A stretch of 64,000 nt of DNA from Mugil cephalus (Eukaryota; Chordata; Actinopteri; Mugiliformes; Mugilidae), in contig NC_061787.1 of the NCBI RefSeq assembly GCF_022458985.1, positions 741,001-805,000 of the forward strand, written 5' to 3'. A model generated the notes under the pieces. The model was given only the letters and a program-made list of their open reading frames with translations, was not told the origin of the DNA and searched no databases. The number at the start of each line of letters is the position of its first letter. Position 1 is the stretch's first letter. Position numbers and translations under genes: made by a program. Positions 47,354-60,217 of this stretch are shown here, in pieces.

Positions 47354-48637
47354 ATACCTGGATTTCTGGACTGTCTGTATAGATGAGTGTATATATACAT
47401 ATATATACATATTGTTCCTGTATTTTCTTACTTGTTTGTTATTAATATATCTTTCCTATTTAGTTTTATCTTATTTTTTATATTCTTATTGTTATTTTTT
47501 TTCGTAGCCATATATGCACCGTCACTGTGTGGATGAATACAGTTATATCTTATCTTAAAATATATATATATTCAAACTTCTTTCAGAAATAATTTACTAT
47601 TCTAACTGAAAAAGGTTTTCCCTGAACATTTTAAACGACATAACCTCAGTTATCATTTCATTTTTATGGACTGGCTGCTTCATTTAACACCTTTATCTTT
47701 GTGTTATTATTTAAATAGATGCTGCAGTTTTCCAGTCTTCCCTGCGATTAATCAGCTTTTTATTTTATTTTTATTGATAATTTTCTGCTCCAGCTGATGA
47801 CCCCCACTACATGTGCTGCCCACCCCCTGGTCTCTCTGCCTCCCACCCCCCAGCTCGTCCCCCATCTGCCGCTCACATTAACTGTGTCACATGTCCTCCA
47901 ATCTGTGTCCACCGAGACACCACAGCGGAAAAATCCTGTAGGAGACACTTTATGTCCCACACTGGGGCTGCGCTGTGGATCAGATCCGTGGGAGGGTGGA
48001 AATAAACTGGGATGGATCCCTGGAAATCAAAGTGACCCCTCCAGTAAACGAATAAATAAATAAATACATGGTAAAGAGCGCACCTCCCCCCGGATCTATT
48101 TCAATGTCATAAAACACAGAAACTACTCACAATGGAGCGAGCCGCTAGGTGTGCGGGTTGAATCCCGGCCGTCCTGACTGGCCCGACGGCCCTCGGGTGG
48201 TGGTGGTGGTGCTGATGCTGGGGATGATGGTTGAGGAGGAGGAGGAGGAGGAGGAGGAGGAGGAGGTGGCCATCGGACAAAAGATGTATCCGTCCGGTGT
48301 AAAAGAAATGAAATAAATAAAAGAAAAGAGCAGCAAGAAGAGGAGAGTGGAGGAGGGAAAAATGAGAAAATAAAAATAATAAATGTCCCTGAAGGCGTCA
48401 GAAAGGATGAACCTCGTCCTTCTGAGTCAGTGTGGGCATCATAACGCGCGAGGAGGAGGAGGAGGAGGAGGAGGAGGTGCGTTTTCACTTTGTGTTCAGA
48501 TAGAAGACGTCAGGATGCTCCGACACCATCAAGGCACCGTGAATGAACCCAAACCACTTCCGGTCACCACCTTCAAAGTAAAACCCGCATTCATTAAAGA
48601 TAAAATAAGGTGAGTTTGTCCTTTATTCACTGTGGGG

Positions 48638-49060
48638 ACACTCAGCAAAAAATGAAGCCAAAGCTAGTGGAGCTCCCCCTGGTGGCTGGAGGCTGCGGTA
48701 TATTTCATAAGCTCCACCCCCTCCATGTTAGTGGGCGGGACTTGAGCCAAACTAAAACACACGTCAAATAATTTATTTCAAGGATGGTTTCTGTCATTTT
48801 AGGGAGCTAATATAATGTTGATGAATGTTCAAGTGTCATTTTTGGATAAACTTCGTTTTAGTTGTTATTTGACTATTTGACACTAAAGACACAGGATGTG
48901 ACGTAATGGCGACAAACCGCTCAGTAAAGTGAGTCAACATTAAGATTTTTTGTTTTTGTGAGAGTTTTTGTTTGTTTGTTTGTTTTAAATAATTAAAGTG
49001 TATAATTCAACATATCCTTATACCTGGTATAAGGTATATAAATAAGAATGTTTTTTTTAA
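48638..49060. repeat. Partial copy of the 511-bp element
   Basis: Contains GCTCCCCCTGGTGGCTGGAG, CCCTCCATGTTAGTGGGCGG, ACAGGATGTGACGTAATGGC and GTGTATAATTCAACATATCC in the order of the element at 39198-39708. It breaks off in an A-rich stretch near 49060. Confidence 0.75.
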
Positions 49061-49394
49061 AAAAAAAAAAAAAAAAAAACCTTATCGTTGTTATTATTAG
49101 TTATTTTAAAACATCCGGAGCAATTTCTGTCATTTCTTAGCTAATGTTAATTAAAACTTTTATGAATTAAAAGGGAATTAATTTTAATTTATCGCAAGAC
49201 ATAATATAAATCTATATATAGTTTACATTTTGTTCTGTTTTTGACATTATGCTTTTATACTGAAGTCACTCCGTCAGTTTCCGGTTTCGTGAACGTGCAC
49301 AGCGTGTGTGACTTCACATAACACACCTGCGCGCTCCCGAGTGTAACGACAGCTGACGGTGCGCGTTCATGAGCCAACCTGAACAAGCTTTTTC

Positions 49395-49402
49395 GCATGC
49401 GC
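49395..49402. promoter_or_regulatory. NRF1-like site upstream of riok3
   Basis: GCATGCGC inside TTTTCGCATGCGCGTAG matches the NRF1 core and is typical of CpG-rich housekeeping promoters. It sits about 1.1 kb before the riok3 ATG, between clvs1 and riok3, in a locally CpG-rich stretch (49260-49440). Confidence 0.35.
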
Positions 49403-49483
49403 GTAGAGTCACGTCTTTAACGGTTAGGCGCCGTCATGAGATTAAAACCTGCATGTATATAAAAATTATGAATAAATAAATCT

Positions 49484-49526
<43 letters not shown>

Positions 49527-49783
49527 TTATTATTGTTGTTGTTGTTATTATTATTGTTGTTGTTGTTGTTGTTGTTGTTGTTATCGAGTCATAATATATT
49601 TTCTATAATCACTTTAAAAGTGAAAAAATACAATTATTCCATTAGAATACTTCTTATTTTTTTACTTTTTATGCTGAAGTGGATATTTTAAAGTTTTAAA
49701 AATGTATCATTAATGTTAAAAAAAAAAATCAGAATGTAAGAGCGTGAACGTTTTTATCGTGAACGCGCACGGTAGCCTCCTTA

Positions 49784-50215
49784 GTGATGGGAAGTTCGGC
49801 TCTTTTCTAAGAATCGACTCCTTTGCCTGAGTTTCCTCTTTATTCAGTGTCACAATCTAATATTTTAGCGCATTCGGCAAATAAACACGGTTTGTGTGTT
49901 AATAAGCCCTTTTGCATTCGTCGTAACGTCGTAGATTACGAACTCTATGTCCCGCATTACAATAAAACACTATCATCATAGCTAAGGTGAATCAACACAG
50001 AACTCTAAACCGCCTATGTGCGTTAGGAAACATATAAATATATAAACACGTTAGGAAAGACAACATTAAATAATATGGGATTCACTCTCACTCCATGGGA
50101 ATCGGCTCTTTTGATTCATGACCAAGAATCGGCTCTTTTGATTCATGACCAAGAATCGGCTCTTTTGATTCATGACCAAGAATCGGCTCTTCTGACTCAG
50201 TGCCAGTAATCGGCT
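49784..50215. repeat. Probable hAT-like fragment with a 27-bp tandem repeat
   Basis: Starts with TGATGGGAAGTTCGGCTCTT, a motif I recall from the ends of hAT-like elements, and carries three and a half copies of a 27-bp unit (AATCGGCTCTTTTGATTCAT plus GACCAAG) at 50098-50200. A diverged relative starts at 51611 (TGATGGGAAGTTCAGCTCTT) in riok3 intron 1. It lies within 300 bp of the riok3 start codon. Confidence 0.6.
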
Positions 50216-50478
50216 CGTTAGCTGACATCACACCAGTTGTGCTGAGTAACTCCTCGGTCGACGCGTCTCTACCTCGTTTCTACCTCTAACTTATTAAAAC
50301 GCCTCCGTTACCGTCGTGTAGATTATCTAGTTATATTCTCTGAAGCAGAAACCACCGTTGCCTTAACGTGTCACCGTTTGTTATCCGTGTCATTTGTGTT
50401 AGCATTAGCGTTAGCTCAGCGGCTAGCCTCCGTCCACTGTCTCTGAAAAAAACAATCGATTAATCGAGGACCATAATC

Positions 50479-53400
50479 ATGGATCAAACGGGAGTCGCAG
50501 CCGAGACGCCGAAGGTAAGAATCTGTGTCGTGTCTTTACTCTTTGTTCTTGTGTTTATTTTTAAATCCTACGAGCTCCTTTAGCTGGAAGCTAATGCTAA
50601 TGCTAATATCAGGTGTTTTTTCCACAGCCTTAAAAGGCTGAGACATAAGTGGGTCAGCAGATGTCCACTGTGAGACAAGGACTGGTTGGACATGAGCTCA
50701 TGTGTTATTTATGATAACACCTTAACTCTTCTGGGGGATTTTTTTATTACCTTCCTCTATATTTTGAGGTTATTTTGAGTCTTTTTTCTCTGATTCTGAT
50801 TCTTAAATCGAGTATTTTATACTCACACGTGTCATTTCTACTTTAGGTGCATTTTAAATCCTATGGACACATTTGTCTGTGACATACACGTCCACAAAAA
50901 CAGTCATAAACTCGTCATACATCAATATTTAGTTCTGTGTTTTGAATGGAAGTAAATGGAGCATTTTTTTTAATCCCTTAAACAACTTCAAACCTGCTCA
51001 AAACTGTTTAAATAGTTTAAAGGATTCAACTCCTGAAAAAACAGTCTGATTATATGAAGTATTAATTTAAAAAATATAGAAAAATAAACTAAATAGCTGA
51101 GTTATGTTTCATAAAATCAGCAGTAGGTGGACGGGTCATTTAAATGTCAGAGATTAAAAATAAAACCGATTTGATTACGTGAGTATTTTAATGTCGTGTC
51201 AGATTCTCCCTCTGGACTAATATCCCCAGAGACGTATAAACCACAGGAAGAAACACTGATGTATGAGGATTTCATGGCGGTTTCTTTGTGTGTGTACGTT
51301 TCTGTGGCAGCTCTGATGTTGTAATGTTGTTTTTTTATTTCACTTCTGGCTTTAAGCTTGTTTTTAGAGATTAAAATCCAACGTGTGTCAGTGATATTGA
51401 AGCAGGATTTAATGTTGGGAGTAAATTTCTCATTCATTCATTCATTTATTGACTTAGGAATGATAGTTTATGTTTATTCACATAGATTAAGTTAAAAAAA
51501 GAAATGAATGTTTAATGAAGTGAAAGGCCTGATCCCAGGGGAGTAACTCAGCTCAGACATGTCTGAACATGTCTCACTTCTTATTTTACTACATGTCTCT
51601 CTCTGGTGGAGGTGATGGGAAGTTCAGCTCTTTTCTCAGACTCGACTCTTTTGACACGGCTCCCAAACAAGCTCGTACTTTATTTATCATCATTTACAGC
51701 CGGATGTTTTAGCATTTCCTACAGTTTGGATGTTGATCAGCTCCTGTTGCATTCAACGTTTTTACCAGAAGCCTAATAATCGTCTCAGTTTGAGCAGATA
51801 ATCACTTACTAATGCGTTCTTACTTTTGTTTAATGTTTTGATAAAAGCTAATCGTCTGTATGACCCATTTAGTGCAACACAAACTAATCAGAAGAGCTAA
51901 TAAACACGCGGGGCGGCCATCTTGGTAACTGAACTGGGGCGTAGTGAGGATTCCCCGACGTTCCCGTAGAAATCTGACTCCAGGAGATGTTCTAGTTTCG
52001 AGTACAAACGGAGAACACCAGTTAGCGCCGAGCTCATGTGTGGATGTGTTTTTGTTCCTCTTCCTCCAGAGCCCGTGGGGTTCGGCGGCGCCGGCAGCTC
52101 CGGCCTGTTCTCTGGCCGACGTGATGAGCGAACAGCTGGCGCGACAGCTGGATGAGGAGAACAACGCCTTCCCCTCGCTGTCCGAGTACGTTCATCAGCA
52201 GATACCTCGACGCTACAGCTCCGGCTGCATCGCGTTTCTGCTCATTTAACTGGTTTATGGGGAAGGAGCAGCTTCATGAACCAATCACAGCTCTGGACTA
52301 AATGCTGCATGATGCAACATGTCATTTTCTTCTGGTTTCACTGATTAAAGTCATTATAGGATTAAACCAACACAAAAGATTCAGACAAACCCAACAACGT
52401 CTATCTGTGTTCCAGCTTTGATTCCTCTAGAACTAAACCACTTGGAGAGATTCTGACTTTTATATAGAAACTTCAGAGTCTTGTCTTTAAAAAGAGACAA
52501 AGACCATGAATGATCCAACATGTTCATCAACATCATTCAGTTTATTTTGGAAGTGTCCTAAATAGGCACAAAACGACTGAAACTGTAAGAGTTTAAAAGC
52601 TTTTTAATATGATCTTTAAATTCCAGTAATTTTTCCTTAAAAAGCTTAAAACGTAAATTTAAAGCTGTTCTTGAACCATTTAAAGGACAGAATGGTTTAA
52701 TTTTAGTCTTTTCAGAGACTTTAATGATCCACAAGGGAAATTACTTGTCCACAATAGTTGCACATGAAACAAATACTCTTAAAAACCACTAGTAAAAAGA
52801 AAGATAAAATAAAAGAAAGATAAAAAAAAAATAAAATAAAATGGGCGTGTGGACTAGAAAAGCAGAACCTGAAGTGGTGCCTCGTCCCAAATTAGACAAT
52901 AATTCTACAGAAGATTGTTCCCACTTTATTTGTTCTGTTTGGCCTGTTCCTCATTAACATTCACAGATTAAACACATGTTTCATGTCCACTGTGGATTCA
53001 GTGTTTCTCAGTGTTTCTCAGTGAGGATTTAAATGAAGGAATGATTAACACCTGCCTCCGTGTTCCTGTTGGTGTCTCAGTGCCGACGCTGGTCTTCTTC
53101 TCTCGGACGAAGCCGCGGATACGACCAGCGACCTGATGCTCGCTCAGATGCTGCAGATGCAGTTCGACCGCGAGTTCGACAACCAGCTCCGCCGGGAGGA
53201 GAAGAAGTTCAACGGGGACAGCAAAGGTAGAGACGCTGAGACGCAGAGACACAGAGACGCAGAGACACGTGGGACTGATTCTGTTTACACGACGACATAA
53301 CAGATGATGGTTCGGCTCTCAGGCTCATCTCTGATTTAACTTTCTGCAGATTTCAAATCAGAATCATACAAACAGAATCATATTTAACACACCTGGTGTT

Positions 53401-56400
53401 TTAGTAGAATAGTGCTTATAGGGACAGAACAAAGGAGACGGAGACTAAATGACAGAAAGGAGGCTGGACAAGGAGTTTATGATGTGATACAAAGACATTA
53501 AAACATCACGACAAACAGTGAAACAAAATTCATCTAAAGAATGTATTAAAATTCATAATAAAACCATAAGTTAATACAATCAAAATTAAAAGTTACAGTG
53601 CAGAACTAAAAGTCTTGATAAATAACAGGTCTTGATTTAAACATGAGTTTCGGTCCATCCACAGATTTCTGGGAGATTTGTTCCTTTTCATATATTTCCT
53701 TTATTTTTTCAGTCCACATATATTTTATGTTTCCAGCTTCAGACACGTCACCGTGGCTCATTTTATCGCTGTAAAAGGTGTTTTTTGGCTCTTCCTTCGA
53801 TGCCTTTTGGTAATGGAACTAGTAGAGCCGCCATTAAGTGTTTGCAAGTCGAGTTTTAATAAGTGTTTTGTTTCCCGTCCAGTGTCCATCTCCTTTGAGA
53901 ACTACCGCATGGTGCATCCTTACGAGGACAGCGACAGCTCCGAGGACGAGGTGGACTGGCAGGACACCAGACACGACCCCTACAGAGCCGGTAAAACTAC
54001 CGATCATCTGTCTAAGTGTATTTTATCCACTGCTGGTTTGATTAGTCGCTGCCCAGCCTTAGTTTTTAAACATTTTCCTCTTTTCCTCCTCCAGAAAAGC
54101 CCCAGACGACTCCGAGGAGAGGATTCTCTGGGAAGGGCAAGAACATCACCACCAAACACGACGAAGTCACATGCGGCCGCAAGAACACAGCTCGTATGGA
54201 CAATGTAGGACTTTATGTTCATTTAAACCTCGTCCTCATGTCAGCTTCATTTCTATGTGTGTGTTTAATTAGGAGCCTAGAAATCGCTCAACATCCGTCT
54301 GTGGATGTTATTTTACAACTTAACTAAATATACATAAAAATTTAAATTTCACTAGCATGTCGCTCTGAAGAGGCTTTAAATAAAGGTTATTATTATTATA
54401 GAAGCCTTCAGTAAATCTGATATCAGTTCCTAAGATCCTCCTTGTTGTTTCCTGTAGTTTGCTCCAGAGGTGCATGTGGGCGACGGGCTGGGGATGGACC
54501 TGAAGTTATCCAACCAGGTGTTCAACTCCCTGAAGCAGCACTGCTACAGCGAACAGAGACGCAGCGCCAGACTCCACGAGAAGAAGGAGCACTCCACCGC
54601 CGTACGTACAGCAACTCATCCTCCAGAGTCAGGGACACGTCTTAATACGTCGTCTACGTCGCACGGATACGCAAGAAAACAGGACAAATAATGGCAAAAA
54701 TATCTATATATCAGTAATATAAATATTATTAATTTTACTCACCAGAACTTAATAAACCAGGCGACAGTAGCTCAGGAGGTCGAGCGTCCAATAACCAAAA
54801 GGTTGGCGGTTCGATTCCGCCCTGTCCCTAGTCTGTCCATTGTGTCCTTGGGCAAGACACTTAACCCACTCACCCTCAGGTGTGTCCTGCCTGGTGTATG
54901 ATTATTGGGAGTGAGTGTTGTTGGTGGTCGGACGCCGTAGACGCATTGGCAGCCATGTTTCCATCAGCCTGTACCAGGGCAGCTGTGACTGCTGAGGTAG
55001 TTCACCTCCACCAGGGTGAGACTGTGTGAGACTGCGCTTTGAGCATCGAACGATGGAAAAGCACAACATAAAACCAGTGCATTATTATTATAATTATAAA
55101 ATATTTAGCCTTTCAAAGTTTCCCTGGCTGAGTCAGGATGACTAGAACCAGCCTTTCCTCACAATATCCAGCTTTACCTTCAAAGTTCACCATGAAAATG
55201 TCTTTCTGAGAAGATCTGCAACCAGATCGATGATGCCTCTCGTCCTTCCTCCATCGTGGGTCCGACTTTAGGCCAGAAGAGAAGGCTCTGCTTCTCAGTC
55301 CATCAGACGTCTCTGTTCATGATGAATGATCGAGCCTCCTCCTCTCTCTCCTCAGGAACAAGCAGTGGACCATCGCACTCGTCTGCTCATGTACAAAATG
55401 GTGAACGCCGGTTTGCTCGAAAACATCAACGGCTGCATCAGCACCGGGAAAGAGTCGGTCGTCTTCCACGCAGACGGAGGCAGGTGAGTGACCAGGAAGT
55501 CAGGGACGGGACAGTTACTTCCTCTAAGAGTGTGTTTCTGATCAGGATCTGGTTGTTAAAGAGAGAAACTCTCTTAATATTTGAAACATGTTTTAAGTCG
55601 GGCTGTGAAAATGAACAAGGATTAATCTGGTAATAAATTTTAACTCAATGAAGCATCTGCAGCAGAACGACTGTGAACGTGTCTCAGTTTGTCCAAGTAG
55701 CGTTAGCGTTAGCACCAGCTGATCCGGTAGTGACAGGCAGCAGAACCAACCCATAAAGATGGAAGACGCTAAACAGCACGTTGGTCCTCTCCATGGGACA
55801 TTTGAGGACAAAGACACCAAGAGGGACCAGTGGAGACACATAAAGTATCATCACACTCTGCAGGAAGGAGTTTTCTTTCCAGCTTCAAACAGCACATGAA
55901 CCAAGCCAAGCATACGTTAGCCGGGGATTCTGCTAGCACTTGGGCTAACGCGGCTAACAGCTGGAGACAAACCAAGACAAACCAAGGACAAAGACAAGCT
56001 GCCAATGCTGCTGCTAATATGTGTCCACTCCTGCAGCCACTGTTCACTGGGAGACACTGTTCTCAATAAGAAGCGTCAGCTCTCCTCTGGTTGGACAATG
56101 TCCACAAGTTAGTCTGTCTCCGTAGCAACAGGGACACATTCATGTGGACACATGGTGGACAAAGAAAGACACTAAAAGTTGCTGAAGGTGTTGAATCAAC
56201 ACATTCAGTGCAGATATATTCTCGTCTTCCTGAATTTAGATTAAAAAGGATATTTAATTGTGATTAATGGAGACGAATCCTTTGACATCACTAGTTTTAT
56301 CCTTTTAGAACCTCAGGTACGAGATCATGTTTTGTGTTTCTTGTGCTTCAGCCTGGAGGAGCAGCTGGTCCCAGGGGAGGTGGTGCTGAAGGTGTTCAAG

Positions 56401-58718
56401 ACGACGCTCAATGAGTTCAAGAACAGAGACCGATACATCAAGGACGACTATCGCTTCATCGACCGCTTCAGCAAACTCAACCCACGCAAGATCATCAGGC
56501 TGTGGGCCGAGAAGGAGATGCACAACCTGACCAGGTTCCTGCCTTTAATTTCACGTAGCGGATACACAAGGGCCAAACTATTCAACACTGAGACGTTCAG
56601 GAGACATAAGAGTGATGACAAAATAAATAAAGTAATAATAGATTCAGCAGCATGAAAACAAAAAACAAAACAGAACAGTACAAAATGACACAACTATGTC
56701 ATAAACGTACTGACTAAATATAATAAAAAATGAAGAAATTAAGGAAAGGTGCCTGGGATATTAAAAAAATATTTTTTAATATTGATTGTTTTGAATCAAT
56801 CAAGATGGAAAAATAATAAACAGTCTGTAGTAAAGTAGTAATGTCTCTGCTGACTAAGGACGTGTCACTGTTAAATATATGAATCTAAAATAAAGAAAGA
56901 AAAAAGGTCTTTTTAACAAGTTCATCCTCAAAGACTGAAAGAACTGAGTCACCACCACATTATGTCGAGTCCTAATTATTAATTAAAGTATAGATCACTA
57001 ACGTACAGGAGAAGTTAATTATATTTTAGTGTCTGCCTTATTGTGAGTCTCTGTAACGTCCTCTGAGCTGATGGAAACATGGTTGTTGGTGTGTGTCCAG
57101 GATGAAGAAGGCGGAGATTCCCTGTCCGGAGGTGGTGCTGTTGAAGAAACACATCCTGGTCATGTCGTTTATCGGCAAAGATCAAGTTCCTGCTCCCAAA
57201 CTCAAAGACGTCATGTTGGGCTCGGAGGACATGAAGAACGCCTACTACCAGGTCCTACATGTACGTTTCCGCACAGGACGTTCACTCTCTGTACGTTTAG
57301 TTACCGTCCAGACTGAGCCACAGAAAATATGTAGTTCAGACATATTTCTGGTTACTCATCATTTACAATTAAAGGTCTGACTGTAATAAGGAAATGATTT
57401 AAGGTCAGTGGAAAGTTATTCATGAACTAATTTCAGAATTCAGCTTCTCCAAAAAAAAATTTTTAAAAATTATTGCCTCAGTCTGACTTTAACTGGACGC
57501 GTTTCTCTGACTAATATCAGAGTTTTCCTTTTCTGACTAAGACTCAGATCATGTGACTGTAAATCGATTTTCTCCAGCGTGTAAACGTCTTAATCAGAGT
57601 TAAACTGGAACAAAAACATCACAGAAGAAGAAGAAGTATCACACTTTGTGATCACAGACGACCTCCGTGATTATTACCAGAGCTCCCCAAATAAAACTAG
57701 TCCTGTGCAAATCAGGCTTAAGACGCGTCTGCAGCAAAATTTCAGGCGCAATTGTTGAATGTGTGTTGAACGTAGCACAGGAGTCTGAGACTTTACAGTA
57801 ACTATGGGTAAAGTTTCCAGGGGAAGCTGTGAAATCTGGTCAATGACTTTTCTCTCGATGTTTGCAGCTGATGCAGCAGCTTTATCAGGAGTGTAATCTG
57901 GTTCACGCCGACCTCAGCGAATACAACATTCTGTGGCACGAAGGGAAGGTACGACTTTCCTCCTCAGACACCAGCCTCCCCCCATAGTTCCTCCCCCCAT
58001 AGTTCCTCCCCCCATAGTTCCTCCCCCCATAGTTCCTCCCCCCATAGTTCCTCCCCCCATAGTTCCTCCCCCATAGTTCCTCCCCATAGTTCCTCCCCCC
58101 ATAGTTCCTCCCCCATAGTTCCTCCCTCTCCTCGTGCCTTCACTCATTTCTTTTTCCCTCCTGCAGGTTTGGCTGATCGATGTCAGTCAGTCTGTCGAGC
58201 CGACTCATCCTCACGGCCTGGAGTTCCTCTTCAGGGACTGCAGGAACGTTTCCACGGTAACCACACATCCCAAACCCCCCGGCGACGTTCAGTTCATCGT
58301 CATTTACCATAAATAATTCAATTAAAATGACTGAAGCGGTTGATGGTGATTAACGCATCTGTAAAATGTTCAAACAGAGTCGTGTTTGTGTGCTTTCAGT
58401 TCTTCCAGAAAAGGGGCGTGGCCGAGGCCATGACCATGTACGACCTGTTCAACGCCGTGAGCGGACTGAACATCCCCGTGGGTGAAGAGAACGAGGCCGA
58501 GTTCATAGCGGAGGTAATTCTATCTGACGTCTGTCGGCTGCATCTCGGAGAAATAAAAAGAAATGATGAAAAATCTCACGTTTGCGTCCGTGTGTCTCTC
58601 ACAGATCGTGGCGTTGGAGAAGAGGAACGAGGACCACGTGCAGCGGCGCGGGAAGAAGTCGTTCCCCGTGGCCTCGGAGGACGCAGAACCTCCTTTAAAA
58701 CCTGACGCAGACGACTAA
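50479..58718 (+). CDS. riok3: RIO kinase 3
   Basis: Thirteen coding exons join in frame: 50479-50514, 52070-52185, 53081-53226, 53883-53990, 54095-54204, 54458-54601, 55356-55483, 56352-56534, 57101-57260, 57868-57948, 58167-58256, 58400-58513, 58605-58718 (stop TAA). The start is the ATG giving [12 protein letters not shown], followed by [19 protein letters not shown]. The N-terminal half carries [20 protein letters not shown]. The RIO kinase domain shows the P-loop [10 protein letters not shown], the ATP lysine in VLKVFKTT, the catalytic HADLSEYN and the metal-binding [10 protein letters not shown]. It is an atypical kinase linked to 40S ribosome maturation and cytosolic RNA sensing. The segment after ADGGS is shorter and different from human before VLKVFK. 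The whole gene is intact. Confidence 0.96.
50875..51310. repeat. Inverted-repeat element related to 28712-29345
   Basis: The left part has ACACGTCCACAAAAACAGTC, CTCGTCATACATCAATA and AAACCTGCTCAAAACTG. The right part has the reverse-complement type TGATGTATGAGGATTTCATG and GGTTTCTTTGTGTGTGTACG. It lies in riok3 intron 1 and is degenerate. Confidence 0.6.
52250..52600. repeat. Dispersed repeat family B, copy 3
   Basis: Matches the copies at 24340-24780 and 45590-45960, for example ATGAACCAATCACAGCTCTG and GTTCCAGCTTTGATTCCTC. It lies in riok3 intron 2, starting 65 bp after the exon. Confidence 0.8.
54761..55102 (+). mobile_element. tRNA-derived SINE in riok3 intron 6
   Basis: The head has a pol III A box (TAGCTCAGGAGG) and B box (GGTTCGATTCC) in a tRNA-like context. 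A body with the fish SINE motif GTCCTTGGGCAAGACACTTA follows, then a tail GCGCTTTGAGCATCGAACG ending in an ATT/TAT-rich run. The tail type resembles those shared with L2-like LINEs. The head is diverged and is not a working tRNA gene. Orientation is the same as riok3. Confidence 0.85.
57976..58126. repeat. 16-bp minisatellite in riok3 intron 10
   Basis: Nine to ten units of CCCCCATAGTTCCTCC with small length changes in the C run. It fills most of the 218-bp intron between 57948 and 58167. Confidence 0.95.
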
Positions 58719-60173
58719 CGCCCGGCCGGCCGCTCGCTCTTCACAACCCGCCGTGAGGAGGAGACAAACAGGAGGCGTCTCAGCTGCCTCCAACTTCCTT
58801 TACAACCGGCCGGACGGACGGACGGACGCCTCCTCCCGGCTGCTGGGAGGATTTAAAGCGTTGGATGCTGGAAGTCAGAAGGACCGAGATGCACCAACGT
58901 GGTTTCCTGAAGCCCAGACTTCACGTCTTATCCTCCTGCTAATCATAATGATGACAGTGTGTCTTTGTAATCATAGTAAAAATGCAAAAACAGCAGAGCT
59001 CAAACTCCATTATTTCCTCTAAATTCACCGACTTCTGGGTAAAAAAAACGTTCGTTCATGAGAAGCAGAAGTTTGGTGGATTTTCTGAGCCTGATAATGT
59101 TTGAATAGAATCCTGCCAGCAAACAGGAGACACAGATACAGATGATTTTAACAGAATAAAATAACCCTGAACATGTTTGGACGGATTCAAGCTGAAACCT
59201 TTTTCTGTTTCTCTGTTGTCCTGTGGTTCAGTTTGTGCAAATTGAAATTATCGCAGAATTTGAAAGAAAACAAAGGAACTTGTGTTTGCAGCAGGAAAGA
59301 AAACGTGTCCTACAATCAGGAAGTGGTTTCTGGGGGAGTTTGGTCTCTGACTTTTTCTGTATCTGTTAAAAACTAATGCCAGGCTGGAGCGTGTTGGTTT
59401 TACGGCGAACGTTCAGATTAAATGACAAAAACATGATGATTTAAACACCTTTTGTTTCGACTTTTATTTTGTGAGAACATTGAGATCACATGACTGTCAG
59501 CAGGGAAACATGACGTCACCTCCATGTTGGAAAAAAATGACTCGTCACAATAAAAAATAATAAAAAAACGATGAAACAGTAAAATAAATAACCATAGTAA
59601 ATATTATCAATAAAGACACTTTTATTCATGAAATATTTATTATTTCAAGTGAAAGCACTAAAATATGAACGTTTAGTGAATAAATTGTAAGAGTTAAATG
59701 TCTTCTGTTATAAGTTTATACCGTTATTATCAAAACTCACGATCGTTCTGTCTATTCACCAATCAGCCACAACATTATGACCACTGACTGCAGAAACTTT
59801 GGGACCGAACTACACAAGGTTTGTTTAAAGCTCAGTTCTGCTGCTTTTGGAGAAAATCATTCCATGTTGTTTTTCATGCATAAAAACATACAGTTTTTAG
59901 TATCGTCCGCGGGAAAATATCTGAAGAACGAGTATTAGGGGCCTTACGCTTATTTAATCCTATCCCCTTCTCCATTTAACATTTACTTCCCGTGTGTGTG
60001 TGTTTTGCCAGCTCAAATATATCCTCCCTCTCGGAATGTTTCGAAATGTAAAACAATGGCCAAGTTATGCCTGATCGGTGTCCGCTCTTATTCTGAAAGT
60101 CTCAGAGGGATCGGAAGTCATGTGATGGTCAGGTTTGACAGAGAGCGTCTTGGCGGCGTCAGGACGCGCTCTG
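58719..60173. other. riok3 3' UTR and riok3-rmc1 intergenic region
   Basis: The riok3 3' UTR begins at 58719; a candidate AATAAA is at 59155-59160, with more A-rich signals near 59550. Between 59757 and 59800 is a possible transposon end (CAATCAGCCACAACATTATG). No exon was recognised in the rest. Confidence 0.5.
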
Positions 60174-60181
60174 TGACGTCA
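60174..60181. promoter_or_regulatory. rmc1: CRE palindrome in the rmc1 promoter
   Basis: TGACGTCA, a perfect CREB/ATF site, 37 bp before the rmc1 ATG in a CpG-rich stretch (GGCGGCGTCAGGACGCGC just upstream). No TATA box. A core-promoter CRE is common in housekeeping genes. Confidence 0.5.
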
Positions 60182-60217
60182 GCACGCTGGCCGGAGTGGA
60201 CCCATAGGAGTGTCAAG

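Larger units (their letters stand above)
46072..49250. other. clvs1 upstream region
   Basis: No further clvs1 coding exon was recognised. It contains a GCTAA pentamer run (46893-46925), an ATCT microsatellite, AG-rich GGA tracts at 48233-48265 and 48451-48478, and a fragment of the 511-bp element. A minus-strand donor-like CCATT|GTGAGTAG at about 48127-48136 next to a GC-rich stretch could end a non-coding first exon of clvs1, but this is a guess. Confidence 0.35.

Noticed and set aside
47259-47507. Plus-strand Ile-Tyr-Leu-Ser repeat frame
   Set aside because: It is the translation of the ATCT microsatellite.
48123-48488. Proline-rich minus-strand frame with a leucine-rich start
   Set aside because: It comes from GGA/CTC triplet tracts; there is no homologue and no coding exon of clvs1 fits it. 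It may at best include a non-coding first exon.
54761-54830. tRNA gene
   Set aside because: A and B boxes are present, but the stem pairing is poor and the sequence continues into a SINE body and tail.
57914-58147. Minus-strand Gly-Gly-Thr-Met repeat frame
   Set aside because: It is the translation of the 16-bp minisatellite in riok3 intron 10.
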